Shown here one piece after another: positions 1 to 9,743 of a stretch of DNA of 64,000 nt (its first letter is position 1; each line of letters opens with the position of its first letter). The notes under the pieces are model-generated. The model was not told the origin of the DNA. It searched no databases and saw only the letters and a program-made list of their open reading frames with translations. The stretch lies in the NCBI GenBank assembly GCA_049487715.1, contig CP150568.1, positions 496,001-560,000 of the forward strand. Reading direction: 5' to 3'. The DNA comes from Pycnococcus provasolii. Taxonomy: Eukaryota; Chlorophyta; Pseudoscourfieldiophyceae; Pseudoscourfieldiales. The position numbers and the translations under genes are program-made.

Positions 1-76
1 CCACGTGGGGTGGTGTGGTGTGCGTTCGGGTTACGTTTTCTGATTTTCTCGCCTAAGCTACTTTAACAAGTTTAGG

Positions 77-1762
77 ATGGTGGCTGATGAGCCGCTCCAT
101 GCTAATATGCACGTGGAGGCCACTGAGAGTCGTGGTACCGTTAAGGCCTTACCCTCCTCTCAGAAGCTTAAGAAGAAGAGAAAACGCTCATCATCATCGT
201 CTTCTTCAAAAGCGTCTCTGGTCTCTTCAGTCTCTGCGTCAGTCTCAGCGGCCGACCTACTAGAAATACCTGGTTCGTCGCCCTTGAAGAAACACAAGAA
301 AGAGAAGAAGAAGTCGTCTGAGAAGAAGTTGAAGTCTTCGCAGTCGTCGTCGAAGTCGTCGAAAGACAAGAAGAGAGAGAAGAAGGAGAAGGAGAAGGAG
401 AAGAAATCTTCGTCTGGTGAGAAATCTAAGAAGAGAAGAAAACAAATTCTGCCGCCGCACAAGTTAAGGTTCGTCGTCGCGCCGATGGTGGGGGGAAGTG
501 AGCTCGCGTTTCGCATGCTGTGCCGCAAGTACGGCGCCACGCTTGCATACACGCCGATGATGAGTGCGACGAAATTCGCACACGACGCCGAGTACCGCAA
601 AGCGGAACTACAAACACACCCGACAGACCGGCCGCTTGTCGCGCACTTCAACGCGAACAATGCAAAGGACCTGCTCAGCGCGGCGAAGCTTGCGGCGCCG
701 CACGTTGACGCCATCGACCTCAACCTCGGGTGCCCGCAGCGAATCGCGCACAGCGGGCACTTTGGAAGCTTCCTGCTCGGCGACGAGGACCGCGAACTCG
801 TGCTTGGCATCGTACGCACGGTCGCTAAGGGCGTCGCGCCACTGCCCGTGTTCTGCAAGATACGCCTGCTCGACTCCACGGCGGCGACAGTTAAGCTGTG
901 CGAGCAGCTGCGCGACGCGGGAGCAAGGCTGATTGCCGTCCACGCGAGACACCGCGTGCAGTACGACGGCAAGACGGGTCGCGCAGTGTCGCGGCAGGGG
1001 GCGGCGCACGTCGCGGAGGTGGCAGCAGTGAAGTCCGCGCTGGGAGACGACTTTCCGATCTTGTCGAACGGCAATACGCGCACGTGGGCAGACGTGGAGG
1101 CGAACTTGGCAAGTACGCGCGCAGATGGCGTGATGAGCGCCGAAGGTCTCCTCGACGACCCTGCGCTGTTTGCTCCCGGAGAAAACAAGCCCGACGCGTG
1201 TGCACTCGCGCTTGAGTACCTAGACCTCGTGGCGAAGCATCCTGTGAAGCACTCGACGGTGCTCTTCCACCTCCGCCGCATGCTACGCAATCCGCTGACG
1301 AAATTCCAGCTCACGGAGGAGATGATGTCGGCGAAGAATCTCGAGGAAGCTCGCAGCTTGGCGCATCGCCTCGCGGGGTATGCCCGTGGAGATATGGGGT
1401 TCACGTACGACACCGAGCGAGCGAAACGCGAGCGGGAGGCGGCGGCGCGACGTAAGGCGGAATTAGGACGGCGAAGGGACTACGATGCGCGCATGCGGCG
1501 AAAGGCTGCGCGTGAAGGTAAGCCGATGGACTATTACCTTGAGCAGGGCGCGTCGCCGCCGACGTTGGCTCAGCTCGAGGAGGCGCGATCGTTGCCCGAA
1601 GAGAAGCGCTTAGGGTGGTGGAAGGAGCGGTTTTCGCAGCATTGCTTTGCGCACCACCTGCAAGCCGGCGGATGCCAGCGCGAGCGCGCGTGCGCCTTCT
1701 TGCACGCGGACCCCTCCAATGCCGGCGCGTCTGAGCCGTCGTGGCTGGAGGAGAAACCATGA
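77..1762 (+). CDS. DUS1: tRNA-dihydrouridine synthase, DUS1-like
   Basis: Flavin enzyme that reduces uridine in the tRNA D-loop (position 16/17 in the Dus1 group). The 561-residue protein opens with about 130 residues of Ser/Lys-rich low complexity. The TIM-barrel Dus domain follows from about residue 130 to 370, beginning FVVAPMVGGSELAFR. It carries DLNLGCPQRIA with the catalytic Cys, the CKIR strand, the VHAR motif and the flavin-site segment GVMSAEG. The GCPQ-IA-GH-G-FL pattern and MSAEG fit Dus1 better than Dus2 or Dus3. The C-terminus carries a basic stretch and a CCCH zinc finger (C-x9-C-x5-C-x3-H, about residues 530-550), probably for RNA binding. ATG start; single exon. A long antisense frame over the N-terminal part is a shadow of the biased codons. 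Confidence 0.9.
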   Translation: MVADEPLHANMHVEATESRGTVKALPSSQKLKKKRKRSSSSSSSKASLVSSVSASVSAADLLEIPGSSPLKKHKKEKKKSSEKKLKSSQSSSKSSKDKKREKKEKEKEKKSSSGEKSKKRRKQILPPHKLRFVVAPMVGGSELAFRMLCRKYGATLAYTPMMSATKFAHDAEYRKAELQTHPTDRPLVAHFNANNAKDLLSAAKLAAPHVDAIDLNLGCPQRIAHSGHFGSFLLGDEDRELVLGIVRTVAKGVAPLPVFCKIRLLDSTAATVKLCEQLRDAGARLIAVHARHRVQYDGKTGRAVSRQGAAHVAEVAAVKSALGDDFPILSNGNTRTWADVEANLASTRADGVMSAEGLLDDPALFAPGENKPDACALALEYLDLVAKHPVKHSTVLFHLRRMLRNPLTKFQLTEEMMSAKNLEEARSLAHRLAGYARGDMGFTYDTERAKREREAAARRKAELGRRRDYDARMRRKAAREGKPMDYYLEQGASPPTLAQLEEARSLPEEKRLGWWKERFSQHCFAHHLQAGGCQRERACAFLHADPSNAGASEPSWLEEKP

Positions 1763-2124
1763 CAGACTACCCTGTACTGTACTACGATAAAGTTATGATA
1801 TTCTATCCTATCCTTGATTTAATTTTACACATTTGTATTTGGCCAACGTGCGAGAGAGCGGATGGAGTGCGCCAATGAACTCACAAGAAACAAACAGAGC
1901 AGAGAGTAAAGTTTAGGACGTCGTATCTGTGGATAACTAGTTGGTTGGTTGGTAACGCGTATGGGACGCCAGGACGTGTGTGTGTGTGACGCCGTATCAT
2001 AGACTACCAACTTCGTCTATCAGATAGTCTAAGGAAGGAAGGACGTTGAGATTAGGGGTAGGATTAGGGTATAGGGTATAGGGTATAGGGTTAGGGTTAG
2101 GGTGATTATTCGGGGTTCGTTTTT
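1763..2124. other. intergenic spacer after DUS1
   Basis: AT-richer spacer between the DUS1-like stop and the left end of the transposon at 2125. It holds no convincing ORF. A degenerate TTAGGG-like tract lies at about 2060-2103. Confidence 0.6.
2060..2103 (+). repeat. interstitial telomere-like tract
   Basis: Degenerate then regular copies of TTAGGG (ATAGGG variants first), directly left of the terminal repeat of the tyrosine-recombinase element. Confidence 0.85.
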
Positions 2125-2275
2125 TGTACGATTCTACCGAAAGGTTTAGTCGGGGTAAACGGTAGAGGGCCCCCTCTGAGGTGCCGAGCCGCGGGGTGGC
2201 TCGGCTGCTAGGGTTTAAGGTGGTCTCCCTCGGACCACCATTCCTGCTGCTGGTTGCGCTGTTCGCGCAACCTTT
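2125..2275 (+). repeat. terminal repeat A1
   Basis: 151 bp, identical by eye to 8535-8685. It contains four consecutive short inverted repeats: AGAGGG/CCCTCT, GCCGAGCC/GGCTCGGC, GGTGGTC/GACCACC and GGTTGCGC/GCGCAACC. Confidence 0.9.
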
Positions 2276-2945
2276 GCAGCCACACGTGTCGAGACGCGTG
2301 GGATCACTGACGTGAGGAGTTCACAAGTGAACTACCTATCTTGTTACTCCGAGGAGATTTCTGATTTAGTTACTACTCCGAGGAGATTTTGATTAAGTGC
2401 TTGAGGGCACTTGCATATGGCAGCTGTTGCACAAGAGCCACCTGAGATTGTGGCCTTGCGTTTGCAGTTGCAGATTGCGGAAGCTCTGACTGAAACCCAA
2501 GTACTCCAACAACAGCCGTGCCACCTTAAGTGACCTTAAATACAAGGCACACTGGAGTCGGTGTAGAGTAGTGATAACCACTGTGAGTGGCCGCCACTAA
2601 TTAAGACTTGAACTCCCCTCTGACTACGAATCGAGTAGACAGAAGAAAAGGAATGAATCGTTTACAAGGTTCATCGGACGAGCCCATTTAGTGGCTCGCC
2701 TACAGGATGCCTCTGGGCCGTCCGAGGGCCTCAAGAGACACCTCTTCACCACCGTAGACGTGGTGATAAGGCCCTCAATCAAATCTCATCCAAAACCAAC
2801 TCAATCTATGTCCCCACAGACAAATCCAGCGTCCGGGAGCCGCCACTCCTTCACACCATGTCACAAACCCACGTGGCGGAACTCCGAAACCAAACTCACC
2901 CAGAAACCCTAAACGTAACCCTAGACCTAACCCTAGATCCAACCC
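2276..2945 (+). other. left body of the YR element, no intact gene
   Basis: Between A1 and the Copia insertion. A 38-codon frame from an ATG at 2417 ends at 2533. Its product is Leu/Gln/Glu-rich and coiled-coil-like (starts MAAVAQEPPEIV) and could be the original N-terminus of the element's protein, continued after 7339. The rest holds no supported ORF, apart from CCCTAA-like tracts near 2903-2970. Confidence 0.4.
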
Positions 2946-3015
2946 TAACCCTAAACAAAACCCTAATCCTAGAAACCCCAAATCAGAACCTGCGAGAACC
3001 AAACGCCCTCGCTCA
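2946..3015 (-). repeat. 70-bp direct repeat flanking Copia (left copy, candidate 3' LTR)
   Basis: 70 bp shared exactly with 7270-7339. Read on the minus strand it begins TGAGCGAGGG, compatible with a TG-starting LTR. It lacks a clear CA end and is very short for Copia. It includes CCCTAA-like units, so the repeat could also reflect the insertion site. Confidence 0.6.
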
Positions 3016-6000
3016 CTCCTCCCGAGCAGGGTCTCGGGGTGCCAGCTCCCTGCACAGTGTCCTGTCACGCAACTTGCAGAAATCGTCGCGCGATAGCCCC
3101 TTCGTGAGAAGGTCGGCCAACTGATCCTTAGTGTCGATGTAGCGCAACTCCAACACCAAACGTCGTACCTGATCGCGTACGTATTGCAGACGAACGTCGA
3201 TATGTTTGGTGCGTCCGCTGAAACAATATCGCGCAAGATCGTGATGGCGGCTGTATTGTCCTCATATATAACCGTCGGTCCAGGGACGATGATGCCCAAT
3301 TCTCCAAGCGCACGCCTTGCGACGATGATGGATGAACAGTTGTCGGCGAGAGCAATGAGTTCTGCCTCCGTGCTAGACTTGGCAGTAAGGTGCTGCTTCG
3401 TGGACTTCCACATGAACGCGCCTTGCTGTCCAAATGCGCCCAACATACCAGAAATCGATTTGCGGTCGACCTCTCCGGCAAAGTCAGCGTCCACATAGGC
3501 ACGCATGTTGGGATGCCAGGCATAGCAGGATAGAACAGCCCGTAATTGACAGTTGTGCGCAAGTAGCCAAGGATGCGCTCAACTTGTTGCCAATCAGCTG
3601 CGGTGGGGCGAGCCATGCCTTGAGCGGCCGCTCGCGTGGCATATGCAAGATCCGGGCGGCTGAGATTGACCAGGTAGAGCAGCATGCCCACGGCCTTGCG
3701 AAATTGGCCAGCTTGAACGTCAGAGAGCAAGGGAGACGGCGTTGGCGGCGGTTCGCTGCGCGTAGGCGTGGCGAATGAGCCGGTGACGTCGGGGAACGTG
3801 TCCAATATGCGTTGAGCGTATGCCGTCTGGTGGACACGCACTCCAGATGACGAGCGGCTGAGCTGCATACCGATGATTTGGGTCAGCTCGTCACCGTCCT
3901 GCCGCGTGAGCTTATCAAAAGCAGCATGCAACGACGTATACGCCTCCTCCACATCGGCGGAGCGCTGTGCGAATACGCTGATGTCGTCGACGTAAGTAGC
4001 TAAGCAGATAAGAGTTCCGGCAGGGAAATTCCCTTTGAAAAACAAGCAGGGATCAGCGGCCGATTGCGCATATCCAGCGTCTCGGAGCACGGACTCCAGA
4101 TGCAACCAAAATTGCCGGCCGGCGTCGGATTGCCCATATAACGCTCGATGGAGCTCGAAGACATCGCCAGTTCCGTCGTCATAGCCAGGCGGTTGACGGA
4201 TATAAACCACACGCGTCTGGGGAGTGTTGGCATAGGCATTTCCGACATCGAAGCAGCTCATATAAGGGAAGACGCCAGCTCCGTGAAGCGCAATACACAT
4301 GCGCAAGATGTTAAGAGCGATTTGTGCCGAGAATCGGACGTGAACTTCACGTTCACGATCGCCTCGCACGCAGAATCGCGACTTGAATCGCTTGACTTCA
4401 CCAGTGACCGGATCCAGCTTGTATCTATAGGACCAAGTGGTAGGCAGAATCTCGGCGTTGGGTGGCAAGTCAGCAAGCTGACGCCGCGACCAGCATCCGA
4501 GTTCCCAAAGTGATGTGATCTCCTCCATTTCGCCACGGACGAAATCGGCAGCGTGGGGGCCGCGCAACATCTCTGCACGATTGCGCGGGTCTTTCAGCGG
4601 CGCCGAGGAACTGCCATATCCGGGCATGTCCTTGATTGCATACGTACGGCTGCGTCGGGAGGCGACAATGATTGTCGTATGATCGAAGCTGACGCTCCGC
4701 GAGCTGACAATTTGCCCCGTTTCCGTGCGCAGAAGGATGTGCCCGGGTTCAGTTGCGCCGTGCCGTTCCGGGTCGAAGCCTAGGTAAACCCCTTCGGTGG
4801 CGCGCGGTGCCAGTTTGTGCGGCCTTGAGCTCGAGCTGACGTGCGAAAAACACCGAGTGCCGAATACGCCGGAGCAGGTGAGATCAGGCATCGCGCCGGT
4901 TGCGAGCTTGAAAGGCACGCGCCAGTCAATCGTTTTCATCGGCGTGCGGTTGATCACCTGCGCGGCGTGGGCGAGCGCGTAAGCGTAGAACTTCGCGTCT
5001 AGCTTGTGCTGCTGCATCCACACACTGGCGAGCGTCTTGATGAGGTCGACGGCCTTCTCGGCCGTGCCCACCTGGTGGTGGTCATCGGCGGCAGTGGGCT
5101 GGGTGTCGATCTTGTTGGCGCCAAACCATGTCTTAAGCTTGGCGCTTATCAAGTTGCTGCCGCGGTCGGATTTGATGACGCGAACCGTGCGGCGTCGTGC
5201 ATGCCAAAAGGCCACCGCCTCCTGGAATGCCGTCTCCATATCGTCCGGGGACTTCAGCAGTCGCGCGATGATGTACCGCGTACATTTGTCGACCGTGATG
5301 AGCAGCCCAGTGATCCCATCGATGCCCGGCGTCGAGAGTGGAATGTGGTCGACTACGAGCACTTCCCCTGGCGCGGGCTGAGGTGAAACATGTTCGTGGT
5401 GCCGAATGCGATCATCGCGCTTGCGCATTCCTCCAGTCGCACACGCCTCGCAGTACGGGATGGCCGCATTAGGGTAATATTCTTTCTTCGATATTAGTCC
5501 CTGCCGAAGCATCTCCTCCAGAACTGCCGGCCCCTTGTGGCCGTGCTTGCAGTGCGTGATCAGGTTAGTCTGTTCGCGAACTGTCAGGTGGACATGCGAC
5601 TTGCATGCGGCGCGATCTCCAGGTAGTCCGTACTCCATATCGTGATGAGGTTCCACGCCAACTGTGGCGTCACCAAGCATCGGGTCGAGGCGGAGGATCA
5701 ACACCGGCCACTTGAGGGCTCCAGCGGGCGCGCCATTCGGATGTTGGAACAAGTGAGTTCCGGCGGCAATTGTGCGCATGGTGGTCCATCCTGTGACGTC
5801 GAGATGGTCCCAATCTGGTACGACTGCTGTGAATCCGACGCCGGTGTGGTTCGCATGTTTCTGACGTGCAAGGTCGAGGAACTTCTGCGCTTGGCTGTAC
5901 TCCGGATTGAGCAGAACGTTCTCGTAGTCGGCATCATCTGGTAGAGTTTGCGGCGATCGAGGCTTCCAGTTTTCGAACGGATTTCTGGGGCTGCCATGGC

Positions 6001-7282
6001 TCTTAGCGCGTACGTTTTGGCCGTCGTTTCTGCCACATGCCTCGTGTGTAAACTCATGAGCTACGTCGGCCTCGAGTTGCCGATACCACTCAAGTGTGGT
6101 TGCGTACTCCTCATGCCCAGGGATGTTGAACCAACCGCGATCCAGTTCGTGGGTGTCGTGGGCGGCATCGTACTCCGCAGTCCATCTGAGTAGTTCCCGA
6201 GCGTTGAAGTCCTCCTCCTGCACGTTGAGACCCTCCACGTCGTCATCGTATCGGCCGCGCCACCATCCGGTGTTGGCATCATAGTCGATGATGATGCCCT
6301 CGCCGTGTGTTACCGCACCGTCGTCCTCAGAGAAGATTGATCGGAATCGACGACCCACGTACTTTCGTGGTGCTGCATGCATGGTGTCGGCGAATTTCTG
6401 CGACCTCGGCTTGTGTGTTTTCCCTGAGTACGTGCGGCTGTTCCGGTACGACCGGCCTCGACGATCTGCTCCGGGGCGGGCATCATCGTACCATGCCAAG
6501 GCGTCTCCTGACGTGACGTGATGTTGTTGATCTCGGTCACGTGCATCTCGTCCAGTTTCATCATGCAGTTTAAATCGGATACTCCACGAAGGCTGTTCCG
6601 GCCGATTGAAGTCCGCCATCACAGTTGCCATTCGATCGAGCACCGTGACTGTGGGTTGAGCATCAGACGGGCCTTCGAACGTGTGAGCATGCTCCTCCCG
6701 AGTACCATGCTCCGAGAGGATCGTGACCGGCAGTCCTTCGACGTAGAACATCTTTGTGCGTATCGTGCCGGTGCGTCCCTCGGGCGTGTGCAATTGGAAT
6801 TCCACGGATCCAACGAGTGGTTCAACCGGCGTCGGATTGACTCCTTCGAGCGTGGCTCCACTGGATTGCAATTTGCCAACGAAGATGGATTTGTCGCCAG
6901 TGGCATTGCAGTCGCTGCAACTGTCCCAAAGAACGCGATGCGTGATGAGCTCCTCCTGCGTCTTGCGGGGGGGCTGAGTGGCCATATAGGCGGCCGCTTG
7001 TGTGCTAATGCGAAATGATTTACGCTCCTGCTGCAGCGCTTCCCAATCGTCTTCGCCGTCGGTGGTGGCGTGGCCGCCATCGCTGGCGTGGCCCGCGTTG
7101 TCCGTGCCGTCGAGGCGTTGCTCCTCCTCCTCGTCGTCGTTGGGAGGCACTTCCGGCGGCGGCGGCGTGCGCTCGACACGGAACGCGCGTTGCTTGTGCG
7201 GCAGCGATTTCCCAGGAGCAGGGAACTTGCCTTCATCTTGGCGCTGCTGGGTGTTGGGGCATACCCACTTAACCCTAAACAA
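3016..7282 (-). pseudogene. Ty1/Copia polyprotein, frameshifted
   Basis: The main frame (7282 to 3128, 1384 codons) reads, in order: a retropepsin-like segment (about residues 115-195, with DSC where DSG is usual); a Tudor-like acidic/aromatic segment (about 310-365); an H-H-C-C integrase zinc finger (about 562-615); an rve integrase with the D-D-E triad near residues 645, 706 and 742; and a reverse transcriptase (about 945-1190) with YVDD. The RNase H part (AYVDADFAG, KSSTEAEL) is in another frame after a shift near 3505. A second shift near 3205-3240 moves the distal end (KHIDVR motif, then a TKDQLADLLTK-like motif) into a third frame. No clear Gag nucleocapsid is visible. This copy should not be autonomous. 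Confidence 0.88.
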
Positions 7283-7339
7283 AACCCTAATCCTAGAAAC
7301 CCCAAATCAGAACCTGCGAGAACCAAACGCCCTCGCTCA
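7270..7339 (-). repeat. 70-bp direct repeat flanking Copia (right copy, candidate 5' LTR)
   Basis: Exact copy of 2946-3015. The Copia coding frame starts within or just inside it. The recombinase-element sequence resumes immediately to its right. Confidence 0.6.
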
Positions 7340-8490
7340 AGCTCAACGTGATCAAGCTGTGGCTGAGGCCCAAGGCAGAGCTGTTGCGCCTGTAGGACAA
7401 CAGCCGGTGCAGCTTAACTATTTGCTTCCGAGGGATTTCGAGGAGGTCGTCTCTGCTGATCTTTTCCCTCGCGACGGTGTTGGTCGTCAAGGTGCAGTCA
7501 ACCCGCTTCGCCTTGATAACGATCTTGCCATAACCGAGTACTCTAGACGCAAGTCTAAGCACCAGGTGTGGACGTATCGGCGATCGCGTACAGCTGGTGC
7601 TTACCTCGAGCTTGTTGTATCCGCTTTGGGAGACGTCATAGCTGACGGTCAAAACTTCGAGGACGGTCTAGCCCCTCTAGCTGGCGAGGACGCAGCTGCT
7701 TGGCGAAACAGAATTAGGCCGGTGCTTGCTCAACGCTCCGCGACTCTTGACCGGACGCTTAACACTGCCACTGGGATCCTTTCGAGGCTCAACGAACTCA
7801 ACGATTTCTTGTACGTGAAGGGTGCTCCTGACTACGCGATCGCGCCGGAAAAGCGTGCAGCGGTAGAGGCTCTCTTCGACGTAGAATCAGCTCAGGCACC
7901 ACTGTTGTCTGACAGCGCGCAAACGTTTTCTCGAACGTTCGACTCGGACTTCGCAACTGCTATGGAGTGGTCGTCAATCGGGACTTCGTCAAGGGCACTA
8001 CGGACGAACCAGATGACGCCAGGGGCAAGATCTCGCTGACCTATCCGCTCACCGATTTCTACCGCCGATACCGCAGCGCCATGGCGACTTACGTCGCCTT
8101 GTGGGAACGTTGTTTCGGTGGCGCCGCGGGATCTCGGCAACCGTACCTGTTCGAGCTGGACCCGGCTGACACGTCATCCTCCGCGATGACCGCATGGCTG
8201 GACGACATGCTGAACATCGTTGGCATCCGCCAGCTGGTGTTAAGTATTTGCCAGGCAGTCTACGCTCGGGCATGGCGTCAGCTTGCAATGCTCTCGGCGT
8301 TAACATGTCTCGCATCGAATACATTGGCGGATGGGCTCCAGGCTCCACCGCTCTCATACAGCACTACATCGACCCTACTGTTCAAGCCGATGCTGCCGCC
8401 TGTCTTCTTTGGACATCTTCTTCCTGCTCTGTCTCATCCCGCTGCGGCGGCTGGGCCAGCAGCGCCGCGCGGTGCGCCGCACGGTGCTGC
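7340..8490 (+). pseudogene. gag-like plus tyrosine recombinase remnant of the YR element
   Basis: Three successive frames. 7340 to about 7960 encodes about 205 residues (from QRDQAVAEAQ onward) of a helical, Gag-like protein. About 7965-8230 continues in a second frame (the region with YPLTDFYRRYRSAM and AWLDDML). About 8215-8420 is in a third frame carrying the recombinase C-terminus: SLRSGMASACNALGV (the Arg box), GGWAPGST, and HYIDPTV with the candidate nucleophile Tyr. This trio matches the end of DIRS/Ngaro/PAT recombinases. At least two frame changes make it a pseudogene. The missing reverse transcriptase suggests an internal deletion near 7960. Confidence 0.72.
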
Positions 8491-8505
8491 AGGTGGAGTC
8501 TAAGA

Positions 8506-8534
8506 TGGCAGAATTGTTTGGGTCCTCGGGTTTA
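8506..8534 (+). repeat. split repeat B1
   Basis: TGGCAGAATTGTTTGGGTCC and following bases, repeated at 8767-8795. It abuts repeat A2 directly, as expected for a circular-junction-like B1-A2 unit. Confidence 0.85.
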
Positions 8535-8685
8535 TGTACGATTCTACCGAAAGGTTTAGTCGGGGTAAACGGTAGAGGGCCCCCTCTGAGGTGCCGAGCC
8601 GCGGGGTGGCTCGGCTGCTAGGGTTTAAGGTGGTCTCCCTCGGACCACCATTCCTGCTGCTGGTTGCGCTGTTCGCGCAACCTTT
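8535..8685 (+). repeat. terminal repeat A2
   Basis: 151 bp identical by eye to 2125-2275, including the four tandem hairpins. Confidence 0.9.
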
Positions 8686-8766
8686 CCCACCCGCCCGCCC
8701 TGACTATGGGTTGCTGGGGGCCATTCAGGATTTAATTTTGGGTTGTAACCACGTCATTTGACCTTT

Positions 8767-8795
8767 TGGCAGAATTGTTTGGGTCCTCGGGTTTA
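8767..8795 (+). repeat. split repeat B2, right end of element
   Basis: Second copy of the 29-bp B repeat, 81 bp after A2. Its end marks the right boundary of the element, just before the TTC1 leader. Confidence 0.8.
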
Positions 8796-8856
8796 CGTAT
8801 TTTTTTCAATTTGTTCTCGTCGATCCGTGTTCAGTCCGTCCGTCCGTTTGAATTGT

Positions 8857-9702
8857 ATGGCGTCCGAAGCCGCCGCCGAAGAAGAAGTCGTCGCAGTCGC
8901 AGGCGCATGTGCATGTGCTGAAGAGCCTGCGCCCTCCTCCTTGGAGGCTGGTGGTGCTCCTGGTGGTGGTGCTCCTGGTGGTGGTGCTCCTGGTCGTGGT
9001 GGTGGTGCTCCTGGTGGTGATAGTGGTGCTCCTGGTGGTGGTGGTGGCTCCCCGGATGGTGCTCCTGCCTCCTCCTCCTCTCCAAACGACTCCTCTTCTG
9101 AGCCTTTAATAATCATTCCCACGCCAGAGCAAGACGCGGCGGCATCCTCGTTGAAAAGTCAGGGAAACGCACTGTACGCGCAGCAGAACTACGCCGACGC
9201 GCTCGCAAGCTACGTGTCCGCACTACAGGAACTTCCGCCAAAGGCGTCGGGAACGACCGCGGCGTCCATACACAACAACACCGCCATGTGCCATATCAAA
9301 CTCGAGCAGTGGGAAGACGCCAAGGAAAGCTGCACGCTCGCGCTCGCCGCCGAACCCAGCAACGCAAAGGCGCTGCTACGCCGATCGCTCGCGCGAGAAC
9401 GACTCGACGACCTGCCCGGCGCACACGACGACGCGGAGGCGGCGGTGCAAGCCGCGACAGCGACAGACGCTCTGCACACAGAGGCGAAGCGCACCGCCGC
9501 GCGCCTCAAGCCGCTCGCGGACGAGCGCAGAGAGGCGATGAAGGAGGAGGTGATGGGCCAGCTCAAAGACCTTGGCAACTCCGTCCTAGGCTGGTTTGGC
9601 ATGAGTGTCGACGACTTCAAGGCTGAAAAGGACCCAAGCTCGGGATCGTACTCCATTTCATTCCAACCTGGCGGCGGCGGCGGCGGCGGCGGTGCCGCGT
9701 AA
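8857..9702 (+). CDS. TTC1: tetratricopeptide repeat protein 1 homologue
   Basis: 281-residue TPR co-chaperone-type protein, probably cytosolic; human TTC1 binds Hsp90/Hsp70 and G-proteins. An N-terminal Gly/Ala/Pro linker (GAPGGG repeats, about residues 30-70) precedes three TPR units. These begin at about residue 95 with LKSQGNALYAQQNYADAL and run through NNTAMCHIKLEQWEDA and AKALLRRSLARERL. The C-terminal signature MKEEVMGQLKDLGNSVLGWF and the GSYSISF tail are specific to TTC1. The first ATG after the upstream repeat element is taken as the start, because the frame to its left has no ATG and lies in transposon sequence. Convergent with the OTU gene; stops 41 bp apart. Confidence 0.9.
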   Translation: MASEAAAEEEVVAVAGACACAEEPAPSSLEAGGAPGGGAPGGGAPGRGGGAPGGDSGAPGGGGGSPDGAPASSSSPNDSSSEPLIIIPTPEQDAAASSLKSQGNALYAQQNYADALASYVSALQELPPKASGTTAASIHNNTAMCHIKLEQWEDAKESCTLALAAEPSNAKALLRRSLARERLDDLPGAHDDAEAAVQAATATDALHTEAKRTAARLKPLADERREAMKEEVMGQLKDLGNSVLGWFGMSVDDFKAEKDPSSGSYSISFQPGGGGGGGGAA

Positions 9703-9743
9703 TCGCAAAGAGTACAACTCTTGTATTGTTGTTGTAACTTCAT

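Larger units (their letters stand above)
2125..8795 (+). mobile_element. tyrosine-recombinase element with split direct repeats (DIRS/Ngaro-like), Copia-interrupted
   Basis: Two identical 151-bp repeats (A1 2125-2275, A2 8535-8685) and two 29-bp repeats (B1 8506-8534, B2 8767-8795, one or no mismatches) are arranged A1-body-B1-A2-B2. This split-direct-repeat layout is the signature of Ngaro-type tyrosine-recombinase retrotransposons. The body contains a gag-like frame and the C-terminal half of a tyrosine recombinase (7340-8490). I see no reverse transcriptase belonging to it, so this is probably an internally deleted copy. A Copia element sits inside it at about 2946-7339. The right end lies 61 bp before the TTC1 start codon. 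Element class is inferred from repeat geometry plus the recombinase motif. Confidence 0.7.

Noticed and set aside
160-1413. 417-codon open frame antisense to DUS1
   Set aside because: Mirror of GC-biased codons and of the Ser/Lys low-complexity region; composition is Ser/Arg-rich with no domain.
2060-2103. True chromosome end
   Set aside because: Telomere-like tracts are short, degenerate, in both orientations and flanked by genes on both sides.
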